This document shows positions 10,601 through 17,398 of a stretch of 64,000 nt of DNA, in pieces. This DNA comes from Candidatus Woesearchaeota archaeon (lineage in GTDB: Archaea > Nanobdellota > Nanobdellia > Woesearchaeales > JAFGUC01): the NCBI GenBank assembly GCA_016938695.1, contig JAFGUC010000006.1, positions 1 through 64,000 on the forward strand, given 5' to 3'. Both the position numbers and the translations under genes were made by a program. Within the stretch, counting starts at the first letter, position 1, and each line of letters starts with the position of its first letter. Under the pieces are notes generated by a model. It was not told where the DNA came from and searched no databases. It worked only from the letters and a program-made list of their open reading frames with translations.

Positions 10601-12435
10601 GTTATATTTTCAATAGTTGCGGTTAGGATCACTGTATATTCTTTATCAGTTAATAGCATATTTGCAGTGTATATTCCTAATTCTAATTTGTTAAATTCTA
10701 TTGTCTGAATATCTCGTCCATTTCCAATGAATTTAGCAACTATTGAGTTGAATTCTGAAATTGTACTAATTAGAACTGTGTTATTTGAATTTTGTGTGTA
10801 TTCTCTATTTTCTAATTTTATTGTTTGATTTGGAAGGGTTGTGTTTATCTCGAATAATTTACTGGATATTCCTTCTTTGTTTAGTGTGTTTAATTGTAGT
10901 TTGTATTCTTTTTCAGTTAGGAATACTTCTGCTTCAAAGAGATCTTTTGTAATTCTTGTGAATACTAAATTTATACTTTCTTTTTCGCCAAGTAAGTTAC
11001 CGTATACTTTAGTAATGTTTTCATCATTTGTTTTTAGGATTATTTTTTCAAGAGTATATCTTTGGATGCCTTTGCTTGTTATTTCTATATTGCTTTCATC
11101 AATTCCTATTTTGAATGTTGTACTTGTTGTTAGGTTTGTTCCGTTGATTTCTATTTTTGCCGTTGTTTGATATTCTCCTAATATTATTCCTGTGTTGGTT
11201 GGACAAGTTATATTGAATTTGGATTCATTTGGTTGTATTATATATTCGCAGACAGTCCATATTCCTTCTTCTGGAGTTGTTATGTTTAGTTGTAGATTCG
11301 TGTTATTATTTCTTTTAATTGAAGGTAGTTCGATATTGAATGTAATTGAATTATTTTCAAATTCTTTTTGTATTGCTGTAATTTTGAATGGTTGTTCTGA
11401 TTTATGTACTGTTATTTTTTGTTCTACTTTTCTGTATTTGTCGCTTTTTGTTAATTCAAAGAGTACTGTGTATTCTCCTTCTTCTTCTGGTAAGAATTCT
11501 GTCTTGAAACTTTCGTTTGAAGTGTATTTGTATGTTTCTTTGTTAGTAGGAGATATAATTGTTATTCCCAGATTTGTTTGCTTTTCTGTTTTTGTGGTTA
11601 TTATTATTGGTTCGTATGTTGTATTTCCAATAATTTCAGTTTCTAGGTTTATTTCGTTTGAGTCTTTTAGATATAATTCTATTTCTTTTGATTTTGTTAG
11701 ATTACTATTTTCATTTATTATGTTTAAGTTAGCTTCAATTAGGTATGTTCCAATTTCAATAGGTGCATTCAATTGGCATTGGAATTCTTTTGATTGCTCT
11801 AATGTTATTTTACAAAGTGTTAATTCGTCTGAACCTTTTTTGTGTATGAATAGGTTTAGTTTTATTTCGCCATTGTTATTTTGGACTTCAACATTTCCTT
11901 TTATTGTTATGTTGTTATTAGCCGGATCTACTTCTTGTTTGCTATCGATATTGATTTGTAATGTGGTCTTGTTTAGCTGTTCGATGTTTGTTGTTTCTTC
12001 TTTGTCTTCGTATATTATTACTTGTTTTGATGTTGAAACCTTCATTCCTTGGTATTCAGTTGATACCTTTATTTTGTAGATCCCTGGGTTTTCTATTGTT
12101 GTTGCTATGTATGTTTTTGTAGTTGAGAATCTATCTATTATTGTGTCTCCTTTACTTATTTCTACATCAAATTCTTTTGATGCAACTGGAATATTGTCTA
12201 TCCTAAATATTGCCCATGCTAAGATTTCTTCATTTGTTTTGTATGTGTCTGTATCTAGGACAAGATTCAATGTTATGTCTTTATTAGCATTCAATTTAAT
12301 TGGATTTGTTGCATTTACAGCTTCTAATTTAATTGATGCTAGAGTTGTTGTTGTAAACATTGTTAGGAGGATTAAAGTTAAAACTAGCAAAATCTTCGCG
12401 ATACTGGTTTTGTTGTATCTATTAGATTCGCTCAA
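1..12435 (-). CDS. Giant secreted/surface adhesin-like protein, partial (C-terminus off left edge); Ig-like repeats, DUF2341-like domain, propeller-like repeats, N-terminal signal sequence
   Basis: Minus frame with codons at 3k+1..3k+3 was read from 12435 to 1 and spot-checked at 9001, 6001, 4201, 3001, 1201 and 1. It gives (TTG)SESNRYNKTSIAKILLVLTLILLTMFTTTTLAS..., rich in N-x-T/S sequons, with repeated DxTxPxIxxxSPxNxxxxxxxxIxFxxxVxDxxSxIxxCxLxxNG Ig-like units. GGAGGAG lies just upstream of the TTG. Absent from the ORF track because no stop is in the window. Confidence 0.9.
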   Translation of the reverse strand, partial: MSESNRYNKTSIAKILLVLTLILLTMFTTTTLASIKLEAVNATNPIKLNANKDITLNLVLDTDTYKTNEEILAWAIFRIDNIPVASKEFDVEISKGDTIIDRFSTTKTYIATTIENPGIYKIKVSTEYQGMKVSTSKQVIIYEDKEETTNIEQLNKTTLQINIDSKQEVDPANNNITIKGNVEVQNNNGEIKLNLFIHKKGSDELTLCKITLEQSKEFQCQLNAPIEIGTYLIEANLNIINENSNLTKSKEIELYLKDSNEINLETEIIGNTTYEPIIITTKTEKQTNLGITIISPTNKETYKYTSNESFKTEFLPEEEGEYTVLFELTKSDKYRKVEQKITVHKSEQPFKITAIQKEFENNSITFNIELPSIKRNNNTNLQLNITTPEEGIWTVCEYIIQPNESKFNITCPTNTGIILGEYQTTAKIEINGTNLTTSTTFKIGIDESNIEITSKGIQRYTLEKIILKTNDENITKVYGNLLGEKESINLVFTRITKDLFEAEVFLTEKEYKLQLNTLNKEGISSKLFEINTTLPNQTIKLENREYTQNSNNTVLISTISEFNSIVAKFIGNGRDIQTIEFNKLELGIYTANMLLTDKEYTVILTATIENITIQEEFKINTTDNSQTLQKEAKINENVKWITIRSSNKIEVPITATEITIKDTDNNTIVTNNNIIETKTRLNPQELVNKTKELAQKELALSKLETQKQILDEKTGKIITKLIANNEISKSEKELNIIKNQIKEVIENSTLIPDQKIIITDTNNIISNYNEVIVEYKTPAPTKQEKVISENRKQVIVKSDFHYQNITTETIITPTEKGKVKLFWYINGTKTEVTNNEEINLEELDEDNDGLIEKLRWNTPHTSTQTFEIEIIIPENINIENIQTIDDKLLVVSAKINTTSTLKLGSIKGVFASEIYCGDLNTYIDSLNETEIENIYQYIQDAENDNLVVSKYNTAINQTYYNWNCEDTIVTFTLQDPASLEKENIYLQLDQEKEYITPNNNLNLEIIYSQEDLTNSSIKDVEFSIITTENGTQINPDEITIDLINIDDTKEQRIFTNISGVLTFTINKDKNLYKEIDITTKKDSSIKVQSIIINPSIENNINIGENVEFSIDNIISAEIKDIDDNNADFTTIITSTKITAVPNENIRPGLYQIIITQANYTQKIWFTYGLLAANLNKPIYHNEEPAKFEIVVLDNKGFLVKDADISIRIERPDGFLEILTTSSNEVKLTSRGTYDATYYLENLGNYNVTITATTNDKIISITKNILAKESYDFDIIRNSKTTIDPWTEDFTTEFTLKSYIGINKFTFTEKIPKEFNITKSNSNEIREDNEYKYLIWNNIDNSFVPKYTAQTPLLTPYLYNIGAAEITYGGVLGIGETKFIENRTWMLAIDPVSQGNALLFWASGFHNAEMQYSPRYRTFNPDTSTLGSTQSDIPNAPAGNFNHPTWLEVARHPFKPEVIAIWESNEGGPRRVYGAVWNGSSWGALQTFSADTGTAYKALDVAYESNSGNAMVVYAVTGSNVPRYRVWNGTTWTAEQNANDIGSTPRFIRLVANPSITSNELILATNDALADVNVQVWNGATWGAVNEVTNNCWADRQCFDIAYESTSGDALIAYRHDATTNIYYNTYSGGVWSGRNAQGSLTAQPRVIQLASDPNSNRIIAGIVDDNTQDFHTFMWSGAGWTDMGTPSTSVNYENGMPFDITFEALSGDAIIAYGEGTAMRYRIVASGTTTLGAEQTVDTWGWTIAGVRLEHGEFTDHVYLSGMTAYYDIGFGIWNGATWAETGLAIGGGLDTTHQQYRMLASTEFFNTKAPTASSYGLNITNGAYLRRNGQVLAYSYWNDADRGLTYPAYIEHNGNGTSLEKIITPTDKWANYTLDISNYTEFNHVGRVDVSNIRATDLGQYGETGYIGWFFILDESNVTTITRSQSIADQNELFNISCRVYDKDMTKTIEDYTVFFYINNTYVGNTRSNSTGWATYQTSISEPDFYRINCSIKNSTYYVIDTAENILSTTITILDSTAPEATLNLPDNNTQDIDGNIVFNYTVTDTYSNIASCELIINGTVQATDNTITQGINTFPIALANGRYLWSVNCTDDSTNNNEGHSISRIITVRPDTTPPVIQQLEPPNGADSFSFVQIKFNASDELSDVDSCTLILDGITNETKTVNYDGEIQTINLTLASGIHTWRVNCSDDSPQNNWILSNWWVFTVGNDNTPPVITILSPNDGATDTDGDIHIYFTVNDYMSEIDSCTLYVNGLANQTNNSVNESYTQHFLIPGLSEASYNYYISCIDDSTNSNWDNSETRTVIVNYDYDAPVITLLYPENEYQSISGNINFIYTVADETEIKNCSLLINGTINKTDTTITRGINQSFSLTNIPINKYEWNVECYDNSDSHNYNTGTALNFSVGPDTIGPEITLISPSNNSIDTDGEILFTYITNDVTSNIASCEVFVNGSSVDVDNTVSEKVYQFLTGTLTDGRYEWFISCTDDSPQANVETSPTQYFNVSVNFKTSYDIELDDHYVAQGELIAPNSSFRDFYNNPLDNAQSYAYIIRNLGVDNQTTGWWDNSWTRRVEIPVTNVGTNSYTNGIIRFTLDTQSLIAAGLLRADCADLRFADQGAIPLNFYFWNADRACNNAATDILLEMNNIWDSNTHRIGVYFNNSAASTQTTTHNEYLVVDNFDNGDTITGGYWSAGSTTPLGGVSISNAQRSDGTNSARLIVDCTGNACDWAIERTSFEKTIIVTEDSTLTWRWIRATATSDLRFYLDGTLTDTSGTAWATATENIPAGTHTIKWEFRTTGTGGAVATQTAYVDQVRIETNNINIGTTTTQSEPVTQLTTQTTNMEGQAFFSWDTTGQAYGNYAVTGYGKKSSYWSDYSGYHFKIGPDIEAPTFNTWGLNVTDGTIVHRGERVLAYSTWEDKVNLSNALAEHNGTGSFTNYTITGFTKDKTATANYILDTSDFVEFSELGRINVNTIYANDSSDNWNKTTPPKYFILTSESQLSDITTNATILTEGENISIDCRVLDEFTGNPIQNHNIMFYYNNNLIGTSSTDATGWATITTLANIPGTNVEIRCSIINNLDIYYYAGTPNSISTYVNVTDITPPNVTLYSPQNNTQKIFPTFALGFSSFDSGVLDTCSLYGSWGGWHLEQTKTSLDNGNFPTLNYFLPVTFSQGQFYWYVTCNDTQGNIGSSINFTFNVSLSAPTVTLVAPQNNGTMGAGELNLTFSANQPESEVGIMNCTLSINNVLNDTLIGPLIKTQNYNFTIPHITYGTYNWTVDCYANNTLSANATRTVNIIELDMDTIAGNKDIDRDSVSGAMQDDLKIIATELYGRENINVSFLVNLTDPIIGTEVNKIIGWNLTNSSGKTSITFNPNSSVYAGNYTIWTRFSNWTYSVSRDTEWFDIFAGININFNNPVINPNNHYYYGELLDIESSINSLGIESTSQLGIDYGLIPKVILESPNGAKNTNLTLPYITNNWTNSINTASIHDHGIWNATLGMNTTQYFIVNNVQSKTFYMNLTGFGIPTITRIIPQNNFATANPSITFEWTVNDSLENNNWCNLTIDGVVNRSNLPTFNNTPYSIIIPGFSEGQHNWSLICWDYANNTNSTNTWNFTLDLTNPQINFTSPTEINNIVVNRNWTFVNVTVIELNLDTITLEWNNVNETLPCTGTSPNYFCEVNKTNLIDGNYSYIVYANDSLGNENKTEYRYIGIDTTNPLVDYALPTLPNASSTNHNWLYVRIDVTEPYLDTAILEWNGVNETMTCAGVAPNRFCYVNKTSLPDGDYTFKTYVNDTMSHRNQTIYRVNYIDTTNPLIQFVPLTDYSNFVTTRNWTYINVTVNETTLRNVTLQWNGVNESLICIGSTPNYYCGINKTNLIDWNYSYIVYANDSLGNKNNTEIRYIGIDTTNPLVNYSAQTLANASSTNNNWLYVRIDVTESYLDTATLEWNNVNETMTCAGVEPNRFCYVNKTSLADGTYTFKTYVNDTMSHNNQTVYRVNYVDSTAPKIQFVAPTESTNTVIPRNWTVINVTINETTLENVTLQWNGVNEPVTCIGSGPNYYCELNKSSLTDGNYSYFIFVNDSVGNSNNTELRYIGIDTTNPLVDYALPTLPNASSTNNNWLYVRIDVTEPYLDTAILEWNSVNETMTC
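4450..4765 (-). other. DUF2341-like domain within the giant protein
   Basis: Translation WWDNSWTRRVEIPVTNVGTNSYTNGIIRFTLDTQSLIAAGLLRADCADLRFADQGAIPLNFYFWN... Confidence 0.7.
7070..8200 (-). repeat. Propeller-like repeats (about 100 aa) within the giant protein
   Basis: Recurring FDIAYESxSGDALIAYxxxxxxxxYRVWNGxxWxxxx modules; coding copies near 7309, 7606 and 7909. Confidence 0.65.
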
Positions 12436-12976
12436 AAGGACTCTCCTCCAAGAATTTATTGTATGAACTCTTTGGTTCTTTTAGTTGTGAAAAAATTTCG
12501 ATAGCTCTTGATCGCTTTAATCCAACTTGTTTTGTTATTTCAGAAATTCCTACGCCTTTGTTGTATGCATGTGCGATGTGCGTGTATCGTAGAATTTGTG
12601 GCGTTATTTTTCCTTTTGTTGTAATGTACTCAGAAATTAGTTGTTGGATTCGTTTAGGAGTCATCTTTGCACTTTGTCTTGTGCTTAGAAGATGGGAACT
12701 TGTGCTATCTCTTGTGTTTAGATACTCCTTAATGTTGTTTAACAGGTTTAAAGAAATGTGCGCTTCTCTTTTTTCTTTTGCGTGCGAATTTTCAGAGAAA
12801 ACGATTTGTTTGTTTCGAAGCTTAACGTCTCTAACCTTGATATTTGTCAGTTCTGAGACTGTGCAACCTGTTTCATATAGAATTTGAATAAGAATCTTGT
12901 CTCGTGTGTTCTTCGTATTTCTAACTAGGTCTATTATCTCTTCTACTTCTAAATAAGTAATATTTTCCTTAGTCAT
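12422..12976 (-). CDS. Tyrosine recombinase/integrase-fold protein, catalytically degenerate
   Basis: ILYETGCTVSELTNIKVRDV and TPQILRYTHIAHAYNKGVGISEITKQVGLKRSRAIEIFSQL match XerC/D boxes, but Arg-I is T, HxxR is QxxR, LGH is VGL and the Tyr position is F. Confidence 0.75.
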   Translation of the reverse strand: MTKENITYLEVEEIIDLVRNTKNTRDKILIQILYETGCTVSELTNIKVRDVKLRNKQIVFSENSHAKEKREAHISLNLLNNIKEYLNTRDSTSSHLLSTRQSAKMTPKRIQQLISEYITTKGKITPQILRYTHIAHAYNKGVGISEITKQVGLKRSRAIEIFSQLKEPKSSYNKFLEESPFERI

Positions 12977-12993
12977 TACTACGCACGCACAAG

Positions 12994-13022
12994 TTTCGTA
13001 ATATATTTGAAAAAACGAAACT
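12994..13022. promoter_or_regulatory. Inverted repeat GTTTCGT-N15-ACGAAAC in the recombinase-like gene promoter, next to a TATA-like TTTATAAA
   Basis: gtttcgt 12994-13000 and acgaaac 13016-13022; tttataaa at about 13025-13033. Confidence 0.5.
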
Positions 13023-13228
13023 CATTTATAAATGTTTTGTTATTATTTTTATTAGTGCGTCGTTGTTTTATGTTAATTTTTCAGTGTTTTTTTGTTAGAA
13101 TAGAAGAGTTTAATAACCCTTATTGTATTTTATGTATTGAAATTGATTTGACTTATTGTTTTTAATGGAATTTTAAAAATTAGAATTCTTTACAATTTGT
13201 CTTTATCTTTTTCGTTTTGAGGTAAAAA

Positions 13229-13471
13229 ATGAACGGAAGTTTTTCGGGTGGTCGTTCAAACTCTAGACCTGGTGGTTTTAGAGATAGACCAAAATTTGGT
13301 GGAAGTAGAAATGGCGGTGGACAAGGTAGATCCTTTGGTGGTCCACGAGAAATGCACAAGGCTGTTTGCGCAGATTGTGGCAAAGAATGTGAGGTTCCGT
13401 TTAAACCTGTAGAAGGTAGAGACGTTTACTGTCGAGATTGCTATCCTAATCATAGACCAGCAAGAGATTAG
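13229..13471 (+). CDS. Gly/Arg-rich protein with CxxC-x17-CxxC zinc ribbon
   Basis: CADC-GKECEVPFKPVEGRDVY (17 aa)-CRDC; N-terminal GGRSNSRPGGFRDRPKFGGSRNGGGQGRSFGG. Confidence 0.85.
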   Translation: MNGSFSGGRSNSRPGGFRDRPKFGGSRNGGGQGRSFGGPREMHKAVCADCGKECEVPFKPVEGRDVYCRDCYPNHRPARD

Positions 13472-13494
13472 GTAAAAATTTTTTTTAATTTATT

Positions 13495-16395
13495 TTATAG
13501 GATTTCTTTCCTTAAAAGTTCGATTTGAGACCCAAAATCAGCAATTCTGTTTTTGGTATCATCATCGTCTTCTCCAACAAAAAATTCAGAAAGTCTTGGT
13601 TTACTAACTGGTTTTTGTTCTTGTTGTTGAACTTTTTCAGCTTCTATTTGTTCTTCTTTAACATGAATTTCTTCTTCTAATTTTTGATGTTCAATAATTT
13701 CATCAGATACTTCTTCAATCAGTTTTTTTTCTGGTTCATTATTTTCTGTAACTTCTGTTATAAATGTATCTTCATCTTTTATTAATGTGCTAATTTTTTG
13801 TGTGATTCTAATTTGTATCTGGTTAATTTCTTCTTGAAGCACATCTAATTCATCATCGATATTAATTTCTTTTTGTTCTTCTTTTTTTGGACCAAACATT
13901 ACAACTCCTGTTGTTAGCATCATTGCAATTATTATTGCGAGAGTAATGTATGGTATTAAATCTTCAGGACCGGCTGAGTATGATGTTGGAAGTTCGGTAA
14001 TTGCATGTCCTTGTATTGTTTCTAATGGATTTTCTTTTGATTTTGTTTGAATGTTACTTAGAATTTTAGGTTTTTCTTCGTCGCTTAATGAATTAACGTC
14101 ATTTGTTTTCTCTGTTATTTTCTTGATATTTTCAGTTTTATCTGCGTTGTCAATTAGTATTGTGTTTAATGCATCAACTTTTGAGATGTCTGCATTTCCG
14201 TTGATGAAGTAAACAGATTCTCCGTTAGTTTTGTCAGGATATATTGTTATTATTATGTTGTTTGCAGTAGTTTTAGTAACTTCTGCAAAATTGTTAGGAA
14301 TCTCGATATTCCTTTGGCTTGTTGTAATTGTTTCTGGTATTATTTGATAGATTAAACTTCCTTCATTTAGATTTTTTCTTGAGAATGTGTTAATTATTAG
14401 AATTTGTTCCTTTGTTTCATTATTTAGGTATTCAAGTTGTACTTTTACAAATTTTGTTATTATATCAAGATTTGTTTGTTTTGTGAAGATATTACTTGTT
14501 AGTTCATCTAAGATTTCTTCACTGAATAGGTTTTGATATAAATCATCAATTATACTTTTGATTTTATCTTCAGTTGAAACTCTAACAACCTGCTTTTTTT
14601 CTAGGATTTTTATTCTTTTGATATTTGATTGTAATGTTTCTTGTTCGAACTTGTTGATTTCGTTTATTTTATTGTTTATATCAGAAGGACTTTTTTTATC
14701 CATTAGGAGTGCTACAAAATCATCTTTTAATGTTCTAGCTTTTGTTGCTAGTGTTACGAGACTTTGTTCTGTGTTGTAGATTTCATACACTTTTGCAGTT
14801 AACTCATCATCTCCTTTCGGGTTTGTAATTGCATCGTCAATTGTATTGATGAATTCTGTTAATTTTTTGATGTCATCTTGATACATGTTTTGAGTTGCAT
14901 ATTGACTTACACTGAATTCTCTTGCTTCTGATGAAACTTGATTATTTTTTTTGTCTTTGCATATGACTTTGTATAAATATGTGTTAAAGCCTAAGTCTAA
15001 TGTAATTTTTACATTTGCTTTTTCGCCTAATTCGTTTCTTGCTATTTTTTGTGTCCAGTCAACAGCGTTTTTTGGTTTTAGGTATAGCATACATTCTTCA
15101 AGGTAAATATCATCACTTGCATTGAATTCAAATGCTGTTAAAAGCTCACTAGTTACTGATTTTTCTTCAGGTTCTATTAGTGTTATTTTTGGTTTTGATT
15201 TATCTCCTTTTATTGCAAGTTCAAATTCATCTGTTTTGTACAAGTAAATTGTTTGGATGTAATTTGATAGAATTTGTAAACTTTGATCATATTCATTGTA
15301 GTCTGGATGAACAATTCTTACAAGATATGTTCCTTTTGGAACTGTAATTGTAATTTGTCCGTTTGAATTGGTAGAATATTCCTTTCCATTAATTACTATT
15401 TTTGCATTTGAAATGCTATTTTTTGTAAAGAAATCATTTACTATAAAGTTAACTACAATATTTTCTCCACCAACTTCAACGGAATAAAGTTCAGTTAGTG
15501 TTTCGCCTGTGTCTTGGTTGGTGATTTTTAATTTTACAACATAGTTATCTTCGTCTTCAAATTTGTAAGTTACTTCTTTACCTGTTTTGTCGTAAGTTCC
15601 ATCTAGATCAAAGTCCCATTCAAATTTTAGATTATCATAATCATATACGATTGCCTTGAATGTTATTGATTCGTTAATTACTGGATTTTCTGGGAAAATA
15701 GTTATTTTATTGAAGTTGTCTTCTAAATTGATTATTGTGTTTTCTTCAACTGTAATTTGTTTAGTCATTGTCTTTGAATATTCGTAGAAATCGGAATTAA
15801 CAATTATAGTGTATGTTCCTGGAACGTCAGGTGCGTCTATTATGAATTCTTTAATGTCTTCAACTGTTACAGTTGGATATTGTAATACTGTGTTTTGATT
15901 AGAATCTTTTATTGTGATGTCTAGCTTTGTGTCTTTTTGAACATTAAGGTTTAACAGGATTGTATTTCCTGTGTAATATGTGTTCAAGTCGGTTGTAAAT
16001 GAAAAATCTTGAGGTTCAATAAATAAATCCCACGTGTATGTATCTGAATTAAATGGATTTGTTGAGTCGATAACATTTACTGAGATTTCTGCATCAAAAT
16101 CTGAATCTTCAAAATTGATGTTTGGATGGTCTGTTATGTATTTTGTTGTATTTAAGAAAAATTCTTTTTGATTGTTGTTTGATTCTAGAATTATTCCGTT
16201 TACTGACCAGAAAATTGATGCTGTATTGTAGTTATGATTGATAGATAAGTACTCATTCTTTCCTTGTATGAATGTTGCGTAATTAGAATTTGGAGTTTTT
16301 TGTGTAATTCCTGCTAAAGTAAATTGAGCTAAAATTAATAGTGCGAAAGCTAGAACTAGGAATGTTTGTAATGTTCTCAACCTACCTCTCATCAC
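13495..16395 (-). CDS. Secreted, membrane-anchored PKD-domain protein with cytoplasmic coiled-coil tail
   Basis: N-terminal signal; PKD-like FEWDFDLDGTYDKTGKEVTYKFEDEDNYVVKLKITN; PEGA-like KGTYLVRIVHPDYNEY; C-terminal TM and charged coiled coil. Confidence 0.75.
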   Translation of the reverse strand: MMRGRLRTLQTFLVLAFALLILAQFTLAGITQKTPNSNYATFIQGKNEYLSINHNYNTASIFWSVNGIILESNNNQKEFFLNTTKYITDHPNINFEDSDFDAEISVNVIDSTNPFNSDTYTWDLFIEPQDFSFTTDLNTYYTGNTILLNLNVQKDTKLDITIKDSNQNTVLQYPTVTVEDIKEFIIDAPDVPGTYTIIVNSDFYEYSKTMTKQITVEENTIINLEDNFNKITIFPENPVINESITFKAIVYDYDNLKFEWDFDLDGTYDKTGKEVTYKFEDEDNYVVKLKITNQDTGETLTELYSVEVGGENIVVNFIVNDFFTKNSISNAKIVINGKEYSTNSNGQITITVPKGTYLVRIVHPDYNEYDQSLQILSNYIQTIYLYKTDEFELAIKGDKSKPKITLIEPEEKSVTSELLTAFEFNASDDIYLEECMLYLKPKNAVDWTQKIARNELGEKANVKITLDLGFNTYLYKVICKDKKNNQVSSEAREFSVSQYATQNMYQDDIKKLTEFINTIDDAITNPKGDDELTAKVYEIYNTEQSLVTLATKARTLKDDFVALLMDKKSPSDINNKINEINKFEQETLQSNIKRIKILEKKQVVRVSTEDKIKSIIDDLYQNLFSEEILDELTSNIFTKQTNLDIITKFVKVQLEYLNNETKEQILIINTFSRKNLNEGSLIYQIIPETITTSQRNIEIPNNFAEVTKTTANNIIITIYPDKTNGESVYFINGNADISKVDALNTILIDNADKTENIKKITEKTNDVNSLSDEEKPKILSNIQTKSKENPLETIQGHAITELPTSYSAGPEDLIPYITLAIIIAMMLTTGVVMFGPKKEEQKEINIDDELDVLQEEINQIQIRITQKISTLIKDEDTFITEVTENNEPEKKLIEEVSDEIIEHQKLEEEIHVKEEQIEAEKVQQQEQKPVSKPRLSEFFVGEDDDDTKNRIADFGSQIELLRKEIL

Positions 16396-16406
16396 TTACC
16401 CCTTCT

Positions 16407-16520
16407 TTATTTTTTATTTTTGAGTATGTTATAGATTTCTGTAAGTATGCCTTCCAGCATAGTGATTTTATTGTCAATTTCAAGCTGTTTTTTTTCTATA
16501 CGCTCAAGCCTGTCACTCAT
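16407..16520 (-). CDS. Small 37-aa coiled-coil peptide (possible)
   Basis: MSDRLERIEKKQLEIDNKITMLEGILTEIYNILKNKK*, upstream of the PKD protein on the same strand. Confidence 0.4.
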   Translation of the reverse strand: MSDRLERIEKKQLEIDNKITMLEGILTEIYNILKNKK

Positions 16521-16637
16521 GTCTTTTTAAAAGAGCTGCTTGTTTTTAAATTTACCTATTAATATATTATAGTACTTTGGTTTATAAGCGAAACTTTTTT
16601 AAATTGCTTCTAAATCAGATAACCAGATTCGTTTTTT

Positions 16638-16712
16638 GGGTCTATAGCTCAGCCTGGTTAGAGCGACTGACTCTTAATCAGTAGGTCGGGGGTTCAAATC
16701 CCCTTAGACTCA
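16638..16712 (+). tRNA. tRNA-Lys(CTT)
   Basis: Acceptor GGGTCTA/TAGACTC; anticodon arm ACTGA-CTCTTAA-TCAGT; T-loop TTCAAAT. Confidence 0.95.
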
Positions 16713-16717
16713 TTTTT

Positions 16718-16792
16718 GCCGCTGTGGTGTAGTCCGGCCAATCATATCGCCCTCTCGAGGCGATGACCCGGGTTCGAATCCCGGCGGTGGCA
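16718..16792 (+). tRNA. tRNA-Glu(CTC)
   Basis: GCCGCTG/CGGTGGC acceptor; TCGCC-CTCTCGA-GGCGA anticodon arm; T-loop TTCGAAT. Confidence 0.95.
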
Positions 16793-16808
16793 TTTCTTTT
16801 TTTAGAAA

Positions 16809-17387
16809 GTGTTATATATGGATTTTGTTTCTTTTTATTTTATGATTGAGATATTGTCTGGTTTACTAACGTATGTATCGCTTTTTTTCGGTGCTTTTCT
16901 TGCTGTGAAAACTTGTGAAGAATTACATTCCGGTGAGAAATATTTTGTATTAGTTCGTCAAGTTTCTTTGTTTATCTTGCTTTTGTTTGGAAGTTATGCT
17001 ATTTTCGGTATATCATTTTTTTCATTTGGTTTTTTGGTGTTGTCTGGAATATTAATTGTTGTATTAAATTCTAAGAAATACTATGACTCAATAATTTTTA
17101 TGTTGATTATTACAATTTCTGTTTTTGTTAGTGCTTCAAAGTCAATTTTATTGGGTTATGATACTAGAATATTGTTTTTTCCTTTTACATTTTTTTATGG
17201 TGTGATGCAAGGAACTTTAGATTCAAAGAAATTTATATTTGCGATTCATGATTATAAGAAATTTACAACGCAAACAAAATTCAAGCTAACTGAACAAGTG
17301 TCTATGTATTTTACAATCTTTAAAAAATATTTATTATCATTTATTGTTGCAATTATTTTAGGAGTAGCTATTTTTTTGTTAAAATGA
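16809..17387 (+). CDS. Multi-pass membrane protein of unknown function
   Basis: 192-aa ORF with several hydrophobic helices. Confidence 0.7.
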   Translation: MLYMDFVSFYFMIEILSGLLTYVSLFFGAFLAVKTCEELHSGEKYFVLVRQVSLFILLLFGSYAIFGISFFSFGFLVLSGILIVVLNSKKYYDSIIFMLIITISVFVSASKSILLGYDTRILFFPFTFFYGVMQGTLDSKKFIFAIHDYKKFTTQTKFKLTEQVSMYFTIFKKYLLSFIVAIILGVAIFLLK

Positions 17388-17398
17388 GGTGAATTAAT

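Noticed and set aside
1709-12466. Plus-strand ORFs of 60-295 aa in the left 12 kb (e.g. 7574-8113, 11192-12079)
   Set aside because: All lie antisense to the continuous giant minus-strand frame; hydrophobic or Cys/Ser-rich compositional shadows.
12422-12976. Active integrase or mobile element boundary
   Set aside because: Most catalytic residues are replaced and no att-like repeats or element genes are adjacent.
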